From Thermoplasmata archaeon (lineage in GTDB: Archaea > Thermoplasmatota > Thermoplasmata > Thermoplasmatales > Thermoplasmataceae), in NCBI GenBank assembly GCA_021846395.1, contig JAJZXB010000005.1:62001-126000 (forward strand): 64,000 bases of DNA. Reading direction: 5' to 3'. Each line of letters opens with the position of its first letter. Positions within the stretch are counted from its first letter, which is position 1. Position numbers and translations under genes: made by a program. The notes under the pieces are model-generated. The model worked only from the letters and a program-made list of their open reading frames with translations. It was not told the DNA's origin and did not search any database. Shown piece after piece: positions 1 through 7,245 of this stretch.

Positions 1-806
1 TTTTTATAATCATCTTTGGATTCATTTGGCAATAAGGGAACCTTGCCGAATGGCCTGTCTGATAGCCTCATTGTATCACTTGAAGAGCCTATTGCCCTTA
101 TTTTAACGGGGTTTTTGCACAGGCTTTTTGCCCTCTCTTCCGATGCAAGGATAACACAGGCAGCACCATCTGACATCAAGCTTATATCCAGCATTGTCAG
201 TGGAGTTGCAACCATCGGTGATTTTAAAACATCATCAACTGTAATTTTCATAGGACTCTGTGCAAATGGGTTGTGCATTGCATTTCCATGATTTTTTACG
301 GAAACCATGGCCATCTGCTCGGGGGTTGTGCCAAACTCATGCATGTGTCTTGTTGCCATCAAGGCATAATATGCGGTATAAAATCCACCAAGTGGATAAT
401 CAAAGTTTGAGTCGCTTCCTAAGGCGATAACATCATTGCCCTTCCATGTGTTTAAATGAGACATGCTTTCGAAGCCATAAACGGCACAAGTTTCCATATT
501 TCCAGATGCTATTTCCTCATAGCCGGCCTGAAATGCCAGCCCTCCTGTGGCACCTCCACCTTCTATTCTTTTAGATGGCTTTGTTGCCAGCCCTATATAA
601 TCATTTGTCATTGCACCTGCTATTAGCTGTCCCTGTATATGGTCAGAAAAATATGCTGATACAGAACCGTCCATATCCTTATGTGTAATATCTGCATCAT
701 TCAGGGCATAATCAAAAGCCCTTTTTACCATCAGGCGAAAATCCTCATCATAGTTGTGTTTTCTGAATTTCGTCATGCCAGCTGAAACAATATAAACATC
801 ATTCAA
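1..806 (-). CDS. Thiolase-like protein (SCP-x/Ltp type), 3' end cut by window
   Basis: Reading from 806 towards 1 gives an open frame beginning LNDVYIVSAGMTKFRK, the usual N-terminus of archaeal thiolase-domain proteins. That match favours the TTG at 806, which overlaps the stop of the acyl-CoA dehydrogenase gene upstream, over the ATG at 776. The family condenses or cleaves acyl-CoAs and often works with a DUF35 partner. Oddly, where thiolases carry the nucleophilic cysteine (CASGG) this protein reads EGGGATGGLAF, with glycine in the cysteine position by eye. It may therefore be an Ltp-like aldolase or thiolase relative rather than a classical thiolase. About 268 codons are visible and the C-terminal His/Cys region lies outside the window. 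Confidence 0.85.
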   Translation of the reverse strand, partial: MNDVYIVSAGMTKFRKHNYDEDFRLMVKRAFDYALNDADITHKDMDGSVSAYFSDHIQGQLIAGAMTNDYIGLATKPSKRIEGGGATGGLAFQAGYEEIASGNMETCAVYGFESMSHLNTWKGNDVIALGSDSNFDYPLGGFYTAYYALMATRHMHEFGTTPEQMAMVSVKNHGNAMHNPFAQSPMKITVDDVLKSPMVATPLTMLDISLMSDGAACVILASEERAKSLCKNPVKIRAIGSSSDTMRLSDRPFGKVPLLPNESKDDYK

Positions 807-1942
807 AGTTTACCACCATTTTCCCTGTATTTCCTTATCAACGCCTCAGAAATAATTTTTTTCCTTATTTCATTTGTTCCTGCCCCTATGGTTAAAAGTA
901 GGGAATCCCTGAATAACCTTTCTATTTCAAAGTCCTTTATATAGCTATAGCCACCAAATATCTGCATTGCCTCTCTTGCTATATATTCACATGATTCGGA
1001 TGCATACAAAATTGATGAGGCAGCATCTAGTGAATTCATTTTATTGCTATTCACACGATTGAGGGCTTCATAGGCAAAAACCCTTGAAGATTCAAATTTT
1101 GTATACATATATGCAAGTTTTTCCTGTATGAGTTCAAATTCATGTATGGGCCTGTTGAACTGCTTTCTTTCGATGGAGTAATTTACTGCAAGGTCAAGCG
1201 CCCTTCTTGCAATGCCTATTGAATTGAATGACAGTATTGACCTTTCCATATTTAAACCTGAAAACATTACATTTTTTCCATTGTTAAGTGAGCCCACAAT
1301 GCGACTCTCATCCAGTGGGATATTATTGAAATATATTTCCCCAGTTGGAGATCCCCTCATGCCAAATTTATCAAATTCAGGGCCTCTGGAAAAGCCATCA
1401 TCGGATGATAAAACCACAAAGGGTGTTATATCCTTTCCAGTTCTGGCATAAACAAGAAATATATCTGCATAAGGTGCATTCGTTATGAATGTTTTGCTGC
1501 CATTTAATATGCATTTATTGCCTGTAAATTCAGCATGGGTTTTCATTGACAGTGCATCACTTCCAGATGAGGGCTCTGTCATTCCCAGTGACCCTATGCT
1601 TTTTCCATTGGCCAGAGAGGCAACATAATTTTCCCTTATAAATTCGGATCCATTTCTATAGAGGTTGTCGAGGCATAGATTGCTGTGGGCACCATAGGAT
1701 AATCCCATAGATCCGGATGCATAGCTGATTTCCTCTTCTATTATTGCCTGTGATACATAATCTGATCCTGATCCCCCATATTCCACGGGAATGGTAACGC
1801 CAAGATACCCAAGAGATCCCATTTTTCTGAATAAATCCACTGGAAAATAATTTTCATAATCAATTTTTTTCGCCAGTGGAGAAATCTCTTTTTCCGAAAA
1901 CTGCCTGGCACTTTCCCTTAAAATATCATATTCATCATTCAA
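803..1942 (-). CDS. Acyl-CoA dehydrogenase
   Basis: A 379-residue flavoprotein of the usual acyl-CoA dehydrogenase length. It should oxidise acyl-CoA to 2-enoyl-CoA with FAD and pass electrons to an ETF. The N-terminal helical domain, the middle beta domain (GSLGMTEPSSGSDA near residue 120; FITNAPYADIF) and the C-terminal helical domain (YSIERKQFNRPIHEF; QIFGGYSYIKDFEIERLFRD) are all present. The IGAGTNEIRK motif near the C-terminus contacts FAD. The stop overlaps the TTG start of the thiolase-like gene, so the two are probably translated together. They may serve fatty-acid or branched acyl-CoA breakdown; the substrate cannot be read from the sequence. Confidence 0.93.
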   Translation of the reverse strand: MNDEYDILRESARQFSEKEISPLAKKIDYENYFPVDLFRKMGSLGYLGVTIPVEYGGSGSDYVSQAIIEEEISYASGSMGLSYGAHSNLCLDNLYRNGSEFIRENYVASLANGKSIGSLGMTEPSSGSDALSMKTHAEFTGNKCILNGSKTFITNAPYADIFLVYARTGKDITPFVVLSSDDGFSRGPEFDKFGMRGSPTGEIYFNNIPLDESRIVGSLNNGKNVMFSGLNMERSILSFNSIGIARRALDLAVNYSIERKQFNRPIHEFELIQEKLAYMYTKFESSRVFAYEALNRVNSNKMNSLDAASSILYASESCEYIAREAMQIFGGYSYIKDFEIERLFRDSLLLTIGAGTNEIRKKIISEALIRKYRENGGKL

Positions 1943-2043
1943 ATTATCACTCTTTATAATTCAGGTGGAATATTTAAATTCTTATAATGAGAAATAATAT
2001 TGCCATTAAAAGAATATTTATTCATGATAGCAATGATATCCTT

Positions 2044-3249
2044 ATGTTGTCATTTGACGATGTACTTGAAGCTGAGAATATTATAAGGGACAAACTGCAT
2101 AGAACACCAATATTTCATTCGGAAACATTCAGTGATATGTTCAATGCAGATGTGTATTTTAAAATGGAAACATTCCAGAAAACAGGTTCCTTTAAAACAA
2201 GAGGTGCCCTTGTTAAATTTGCATCCCTTACCCATGAGGAAAAAAAGAATGGGGTAATAACAGCCAGTGCAGGGAATCATGCACAGGGTGTTGCCTATGC
2301 AGGCCATTATTACAATGTTGATGCCAAAATTGTGATGCCTGAAGCTACAACTCCAGCAAAAATAAACGCTGTTGAGTATTATGGTGGGCATGCCATTCTT
2401 CATGGAAAAAGCTACGATGAGGCACATGATTATGCAGTAAAGCTTGGGAAAAAGGAGAAAAGGACATTCATAGAAGCATATAATGATGAAAGGGTCATTG
2501 CAGGGCAATCAACAATAGGAAAGGAGATAATGGATGACCTGAATCCGGATATTATCGTTGTTCCAATTGGAGGTGGTGGCTTAATATCTGGAGTGGCATT
2601 TGCTGCAAAAAATATGGATAATAATGTAAAAATAATTGGAGTTGAATCTGAAAAGGCAAATTCAATGGATTTATCTATAAGGGAAAACAGGATAGTTCCA
2701 TACACAAGCAATGATACAATAGCAGATGGAATGGCAGTAAAATATCCTGGAGATATAACATTCAGTTATGTGAAAAAATATGTTGACAATATCGTTACAG
2801 TTTCAGATGAAAACATTGCATATGCATTATTCAAAATTCTGGAAAGGGAAAAGGTCCTGGTTGAGCCATCGGGTGCAACTGGACTGGCAGCATTGATGGA
2901 AAATAAGATAGATGTTAAAAATAAAAAGGTTGTAATTGTATTGTCCGGTGGCAATATCAACTTTTTATTGCTTTCAAATATTATATACAAATCCCTTGAG
3001 CGGGAGGATAAATTGATACGAATACAGTTTAAATTGCCGGACCATCCAGGCATAATGGTAAAAATTGTGAATGCCATATCGAGTGTTGGAGCAAACATTT
3101 ACCATGCTGAGGTTGACAACCTTAAGAAGGATACAGAAATTGGATATCAGAATTTATTATTTACAATAAATATCGTTGATAAAGAAAGAATAAACGACCT
3201 GCTAAACTCCATAAACAAGCTTGGCTACAAATACAGCATTATAGATTGA
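2044..3249 (+). CDS. ilvA: Threonine ammonia-lyase (threonine dehydratase) with ACT domain
   Basis: PLP enzyme converting threonine to 2-oxobutanoate and ammonia, the entry to isoleucine synthesis or threonine catabolism. The PLP lysine lies in TGSFKTRGA (residue 51 from this start), the phosphate loop is VPIGGGGLISG, and a C-terminal ACT domain follows (IQFKLPDHPGIMVKIVN onwards). An in-frame ATG also exists at 1987. I prefer 2044 because a TATA-like stretch at 2013-2020 lies about 26 bases upstream, which fits a leaderless transcript, and because the family fold begins near SFDDVLEAENII. It is divergent from the acyl-CoA dehydrogenase gene. Serine dehydratase activity is possible. Confidence 0.9.
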   Translation: MLSFDDVLEAENIIRDKLHRTPIFHSETFSDMFNADVYFKMETFQKTGSFKTRGALVKFASLTHEEKKNGVITASAGNHAQGVAYAGHYYNVDAKIVMPEATTPAKINAVEYYGGHAILHGKSYDEAHDYAVKLGKKEKRTFIEAYNDERVIAGQSTIGKEIMDDLNPDIIVVPIGGGGLISGVAFAAKNMDNNVKIIGVESEKANSMDLSIRENRIVPYTSNDTIADGMAVKYPGDITFSYVKKYVDNIVTVSDENIAYALFKILEREKVLVEPSGATGLAALMENKIDVKNKKVVIVLSGGNINFLLLSNIIYKSLEREDKLIRIQFKLPDHPGIMVKIVNAISSVGANIYHAEVDNLKKDTEIGYQNLLFTINIVDKERINDLLNSINKLGYKYSIID

Positions 3250-3252
3250 TGC

Positions 3253-3582
3253 CTATAATGCGAGGTACCATGGAGTTACTGAATTTGCCTGAATATACAG
3301 GCCATCCACATACTTTCCATGAACAAGAACGTGAGTCCCCACAGCGGGTGTGCTTCCATTATAGGCAACGGCAACGTTTGAACCGCTATCATTCACGCTT
3401 ATCAATGATTTTCCATTAAATGATATTATTCCAATAATATTCCCATAAATATAATATGTTTTTCCGGAATGCATATTTGCTGGTGCAGTATTAACAACCG
3501 GAGGAATCAAGCTGTAAATTAGCAGGGAAGCTATTATGACGATAACCACCGATGCAATAATCTTCTTTCTTCCGCTTTTCAT
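3253..3582 (-). CDS. Membrane-anchored OB-fold protein, CcmE-like, lacking the haem-binding tail
   Basis: A 109-residue protein with one N-terminal membrane segment (about residues 8-27) and a small beta-rich outside domain. The stretch VAVAYNGSTPAVGTHVLVHG followed by YVDGLYIQANSV resembles the core of cytochrome c maturation protein CcmE. CcmE normally continues into a haem-binding H/C-x-x-x-Y motif, but here the protein stops at TPWYLAL with no histidine or cysteine there. It could be a CcmE relative that does not carry haem, or simply an OB-fold surface protein. No other cytochrome c maturation gene lies nearby. It converges on the threonine ammonia-lyase gene with a gap of 3 bases. Confidence 0.55.
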   Translation of the reverse strand: MKSGRKKIIASVVIVIIASLLIYSLIPPVVNTAPANMHSGKTYYIYGNIIGIISFNGKSLISVNDSGSNVAVAYNGSTPAVGTHVLVHGKYVDGLYIQANSVTPWYLAL

Positions 3583-3612
3583 GGAACTAAATATACATTT
3601 GCCTATTTAAAA

Positions 3613-3906
3613 CTATCTTATGACAAAATCATAAAAATCACACTCGGCTATTGCCTTTTTCTCATATCTTTCTATCCTTGAACCGGGAATTCTCAGGGAA
3701 TAATTGATAACGATGCCAATGCTCCTTTCATCCCCGCAGAAAATGGCCTCCACAGAGCCATCAGGCAGATTTTTCACCCATCCAGTCAGGGAATAATCCA
3801 TTGCTTTTCTTTTTATATGTGCCCTGAATCCTATGCCCTGGACAATGCCATAATATTTTATATTTACACAGTACATAACTTTCTTTCCTTCATTCAATTG
3901 GGCCAT
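3613..3906 (-). CDS. acyP: Acylphosphatase
   Basis: A 97-residue protein with both acylphosphatase signatures: YGIVQGIGFRAHIKRKA, whose arginine binds phosphate, and GWVKNLPDGSVEAIF, whose asparagine positions the attacking water. It hydrolyses carboxyl-phosphate bonds in the cytoplasm. The family is usually about 90 residues, so the ten residues before MYCVNIKYYG may be extra and an internal ATG at 3876 is an alternative start. The next minus-strand gene begins 30 bases downstream, so both may be cotranscribed. Confidence 0.92.
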   Translation of the reverse strand: MAQLNEGKKVMYCVNIKYYGIVQGIGFRAHIKRKAMDYSLTGWVKNLPDGSVEAIFCGDERSIGIVINYSLRIPGSRIERYEKKAIAECDFYDFVIR

Positions 3907-4214
3907 AATATTTCTATTATAGATTCCATTATTTAGGTTAATATAATAATTTCATATATAAAAATATATTTTAAAAATTTACCGGATATATTGGTAGATG
4001 ATAGGTTGTCTCAATTTTGTCACGTGAAGGATATATTGTATTCTGTGATAAAACCATTTCAGCCTATTTCTTGAATTCCGATTTCAAAAATTTTTCCGCA
4101 ATACTATTGTTAAAATTTCAATTATTTATCCATATGATATCAAATTTGGTTAAACTTTTATCGATCCCGCTCATGCCATCAGTTAGTCTTCTTAGGCTTC
4201 CTCCTTGAAAATGG
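3907..4214. other. Gene-free stretch, about 300 bases
   Basis: Very AT-rich DNA between the acylphosphatase promoter and the end of the exported-protein gene. The part nearest 3907 would hold the acyP promoter (TATA-like tctataatag on the minus strand). I see no convincing gene, RNA or repeat in the rest. Confidence 0.4.
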
Positions 4215-4778
4215 TTATTGGTTGATAAGTATAGGATATGCATATACAATCATAACACCCGACGGCAATTCATACTGAAGGTAAATTTTTCCCGTTTCTT
4301 TTGAAAGAGCGGTTACCGAGAAACCAAGGTACATGTCCGGTGATCCCGGTTTGAGACTTATCCTGTTACCAAGGGTATATGCACTCAAAAGGATCGACGA
4401 AGTTCCATTACATAGAGTAACTCCAGATGGAAGAGTTCCATTTATCCATAGATATACAGTATTGGTAGAAGTGTCATTTATTTCCAGAACTGCTCCTGAA
4501 GAGGTGGTTGTATTAACATAGACCGGTGTGCCGTTCACCACATTAAGAGGGTGTCCCGCTACTTCAACATAAAAATTTCCTAATAACTGCTCATTAGCAT
4601 AGGATGGACCTAAACCGAGATAAACGGACGGTGCAGTGGGATGTGTAGCCATTGGATACTCATAGACAACGGCGACAGAAGATGCAGGGGAAAGAAAGAG
4701 AGAGAAAATAAATAAAAATACAACCACAACTGCCATACCACGTCGGAGAAATATGGTATTGGATTTCCGGTCAATCAT
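4215..4778 (-). CDS. Exported or membrane-anchored surface protein, paralogue of the next gene upstream
   Basis: A 187-residue protein with a basic N-terminus and a hydrophobic segment (about residues 14-36) acting as signal or anchor. A beta-rich, threonine/serine/asparagine-rich domain follows, with no cysteine pairs and no catalytic motif. The phrase TNTVYLWINGTLPSGVTL closely matches VYVYINGTLPTNITI in the neighbouring protein encoded at 4789-5372, and both share a similar order of segments, so they arose by duplication. The family is unknown to me. Size, signal and composition suggest a cell-surface subunit; Thermoplasmatales lack a rigid wall and display such proteins on the membrane. 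The upstream paralogue's stop lies 10 bases before this gene, so they are probably one operon. Confidence 0.7.
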   Translation of the reverse strand: MIDRKSNTIFLRRGMAVVVVFLFIFSLFLSPASSVAVVYEYPMATHPTAPSVYLGLGPSYANEQLLGNFYVEVAGHPLNVVNGTPVYVNTTTSSGAVLEINDTSTNTVYLWINGTLPSGVTLCNGTSSILLSAYTLGNRISLKPGSPDMYLGFSVTALSKETGKIYLQYELPSGVMIVYAYPILINQ

Positions 4779-4788
4779 TACATACCAC

Positions 4789-5372
4789 TTATCCTGATAC
4801 TTGGATGTCTAATTTTCCATTACCGGATACATTCCCCTTTATCCAAAATGATATGTAAGCTGTATGGTTGGAAGTTAGGGGAATTTTCATGCTGAACCCT
4901 GAACCACTTGCAGAAGTATTTCCTGCTCCACTTCCCTGTACCACAGAGTATGTTCCAATTGAGTTCCCACTGAATGTCATTTCCGTTGTGTTGTCTACGT
5001 ATATAGTAATATTTGTGGGTAGAGTACCGTTAATGTAAACATACACTGGACCCGTTACTCCAGTTGACGTGTTAGCTATCTTAAAAACATTCAGTAGATA
5101 CGTGGAACCGGCACCGCTCACTCCATTTACGCTTAATGATGTTCCATTAGTGATTTCAGTGTTACCCCCCCCCCTCCTGAAACCAATCCAAACGCCTTGG
5201 CCTGTAAATAACCAGGTCCTTCTTGCAATGAGATGGTAGCTGTTGCCGGAGTGGAAGAAGTAGGATACACAAAAACAATGAAAACGCTTGCACTTACGAC
5301 CATTGCAACAACAATAATTGCCATCACTGGTATACCGAAAATCTTTTTTTGGAAAATATCGGGAAGTTTCAT
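4789..5372 (-). CDS. Surface protein interrupted by a C10 homopolymer (possible phase-variable gene, currently out of frame)
   Basis: The start MKLPDIFQKKIFGIPVMAII at 5372 gives an anchor segment and the beginning of the outer domain, then runs into ten C bases at 5165-5174 (G10 in the coding sense). As read, the frame ends soon after at about 5133 (VTLKSLMEHH). The other frame after the tract continues with NTEITNGTSLSVNGVSG to a stop at 4789 and matches the downstream paralogue. Eleven or eight Gs would join the parts into one protein of about 194 residues, close to the 187 of its neighbour. Either this is a contingency gene switched off in this sequence, or the tract length was misread. 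Confidence 0.65.
5165..5174. repeat. Homopolymer of ten C
   Basis: An unbroken run of ten C inside the coding region of the 5372-4789 surface-protein gene. Such a run is very improbable by chance in DNA this AT-rich. Slippage by one base would toggle the reading frame. Confidence 0.95.
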
Positions 5373-5579
5373 TAATATCGATAATTATATTTGGAGAAAG
5401 TATAAAAAAGTTTCTATTTTGTTGAATATTTTCTCCATCTTTATATAATAACAATTAGAGGTTGTAATTCAAATATTTATACAATTTGCTTAAAAAACTA
5501 TTTTTTGTTTATACATTTGTTCAATACAGCAGTAGTTCTACCTTTTAGAAAGTTTTACAATTAATTACGTTGTTAATTT

Positions 5580-6662
5580 TTAATATTTGCTTATGAGTGT
5601 TATAACATCCTCATCATTTACAGCATAATCCAGGCCAACACGCAATTCAATTTTCCTGCTTGGCCCTATTATGATTGCATACCTGAATGATGGTATCATT
5701 TCCCTGCTTATTTTCCTGCAAACATCACGCACGGTTGAGCCGAGGCTCAGAATCAAAGGGCGTTCATAATCCACATCGCCCGCCTTATTTTTCATGTAAA
5801 TCCTCACAAGATCCAGAGACCTATATATCATTGCCTTCATATTTTCAATGTTGTGGCCAGTTGTTGCAGATACTTCCATGTAATTGTCAAATTTCGATAA
5901 TTTCTCCTTTAATTTCTTTTCATCGTGCGGCATATCAATTTTGTTGACGACCAAAAATGATTTAATATATACTATATTTCCCTTAAAAAAATCAATTAAA
6001 TCATCCATATCCACTTTTTCCCTTATGTATATATCACCATTTACAACCCTGAATTCCTTCGCTATATCCCTGATATCCCCTTCATTTATATTGACCTTTC
6101 TGGGCTTGTGTATTTTTAATCCACCGTAATTTGTTTTTTTGAATGAAATATCCTTTCTTTTTTTATTTAAAACAATTCCGGATTTGTAAAGCTCAGAAAT
6201 TATTCGATCAAGACCCTTTGCATCGACATCGGTAACCATAACAATGAGCTCAACATTCCTGATTGTGCTAATTATCTCCCTGCCCCTTCCTGCACCTATG
6301 GCAGCATTGTCAATAATTCCGGGAAGATCAAGTATCTGAATCTGTGCCCCATTGTAATTGAGAGTACCCGGTATGACGGTGAGGGTTGTAAATGCAAAAT
6401 TGCCAACAATGCTTTTTTTGTTTGTGAGTGAGTTTAAAAGTGAGCTTTTTCCAACATTGGGATAACCCACAAGAGCTATGGTGGCATCCCCACTCTTTGA
6501 AACTGAAAAACCATAACCAGATGATTTCTTATGGGATTCCTCTTCAATCTCCAGCTTTGACATTCTGGCTTTTAAGATGCCAATATGCTTCTCCGTTGCC
6601 TTATTTTTCTGTGTTTTCTTTATTTCGTCCTCAATTTCCTTGATCTTCTCTTCTATAGTCAT
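5580..6662 (-). CDS. Drg/Rbg family GTPase with TGS domain
   Basis: A 360-residue OBG-class GTPase with an N-terminal basic helix-turn-helix region (residues 1-55). The GTPase domain has G1 GYPNVGKSSLLN, a switch region with TTLTVIPG, G3 DLPG and G4 NKID. A C-terminal TGS domain begins near residue 290 (RPLILSLGSTVRDVCRKI). Archaeal and eukaryotic Drg proteins bind translating ribosomes and are thought to help stalled elongation. The ATG overlaps the TGA of the upstream methyltransferase gene (ATGA), and the gene closes the long nurA-to-drg operon. Confidence 0.93.
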   Translation of the reverse strand: MTIEEKIKEIEDEIKKTQKNKATEKHIGILKARMSKLEIEEESHKKSSGYGFSVSKSGDATIALVGYPNVGKSSLLNSLTNKKSIVGNFAFTTLTVIPGTLNYNGAQIQILDLPGIIDNAAIGAGRGREIISTIRNVELIVMVTDVDAKGLDRIISELYKSGIVLNKKRKDISFKKTNYGGLKIHKPRKVNINEGDIRDIAKEFRVVNGDIYIREKVDMDDLIDFFKGNIVYIKSFLVVNKIDMPHDEKKLKEKLSKFDNYMEVSATTGHNIENMKAMIYRSLDLVRIYMKNKAGDVDYERPLILSLGSTVRDVCRKISREMIPSFRYAIIIGPSRKIELRVGLDYAVNDEDVITLISKY

Positions 6663-7201
6663 GTTCTCACTTTAAGCCTGTATAAAATAATTGATTCAAA
6701 ATCAAAATGTTCACATTTAACCCTTTCAAATGTGTATATCCTGTATTTTTCAATGAACTTTTCTACATTGGTTAAATCGGATAATATTATGTATATATTT
6801 CCATTTTTATTCAGATATTTATAAGCACTGTCAAGAAATTTTCCGGTAGTCCCAAAACCATCCTTTCCACCTGACCACTGAAGGCTTTCATTTTCAACCG
6901 GCAGATATGGGGGGTTGAAAATTATTGTATCATATATGCCATGAATATTTTCAAATAGGTTTGATTTAATTATATCCAAATTGGCGTGATTTTTTTTCGC
7001 ATTTTTCCCAATCAGGTCTATTGAATGCTCAGATATATCGGATGATGTTACATCGTATCCCTTTAACGCAAAAAAAATTGATATTATGCCGGTTCCAGCA
7101 CCTATTTCTAGGATCTTTCCTTCCGGTATAACATTATCGATAATTAAATATGTATCCTCCGCAGGTTTATAGACATTATCTGAATAATCTATATCCATCA
7201 T
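6659..7201 (-). CDS. HemK/Mtq2-like class I methyltransferase (probable release factor glutamine methyltransferase)
   Basis: A 180-residue SAM-dependent methyltransferase. The SAM loop is ILEIGAGTGIISIFFA and the catalytic motif is FNPPYLP, the NPPY signature of N5-glutamine methyltransferases. The opening VYKPAEDTYLIIDNV is typical of the archaeal/eukaryotic Mtq2 type, which methylates the GGQ glutamine of release factor aRF1 with help from Trm112. No Trm112 gene is in this window. The neighbouring translational GTPase supports a translation-related role. An ATG-ATG pair at 7201 leaves the start uncertain by one codon. Confidence 0.85.
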   Translation of the reverse strand: MMDIDYSDNVYKPAEDTYLIIDNVIPEGKILEIGAGTGIISIFFALKGYDVTSSDISEHSIDLIGKNAKKNHANLDIIKSNLFENIHGIYDTIIFNPPYLPVENESLQWSGGKDGFGTTGKFLDSAYKYLNKNGNIYIILSDLTNVEKFIEKYRIYTFERVKCEHFDFESIILYRLKVRT

Positions 7202-7245
7202 TCTGATAATAATGTTACATCCATATTTTATGTTTATGACTGCAG

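Noticed and set aside
4017-4208. 63-codon ORF on the plus strand
   Set aside because: Low-complexity, matches nothing known and lacks promoter signals.
4789-5454. A 221-residue protein starting at 5454
   Set aside because: Its first 95 residues are translated from the promoter and the wrong frame of the surface-protein gene; the true start is 5372 with a frame break at the C10 run.
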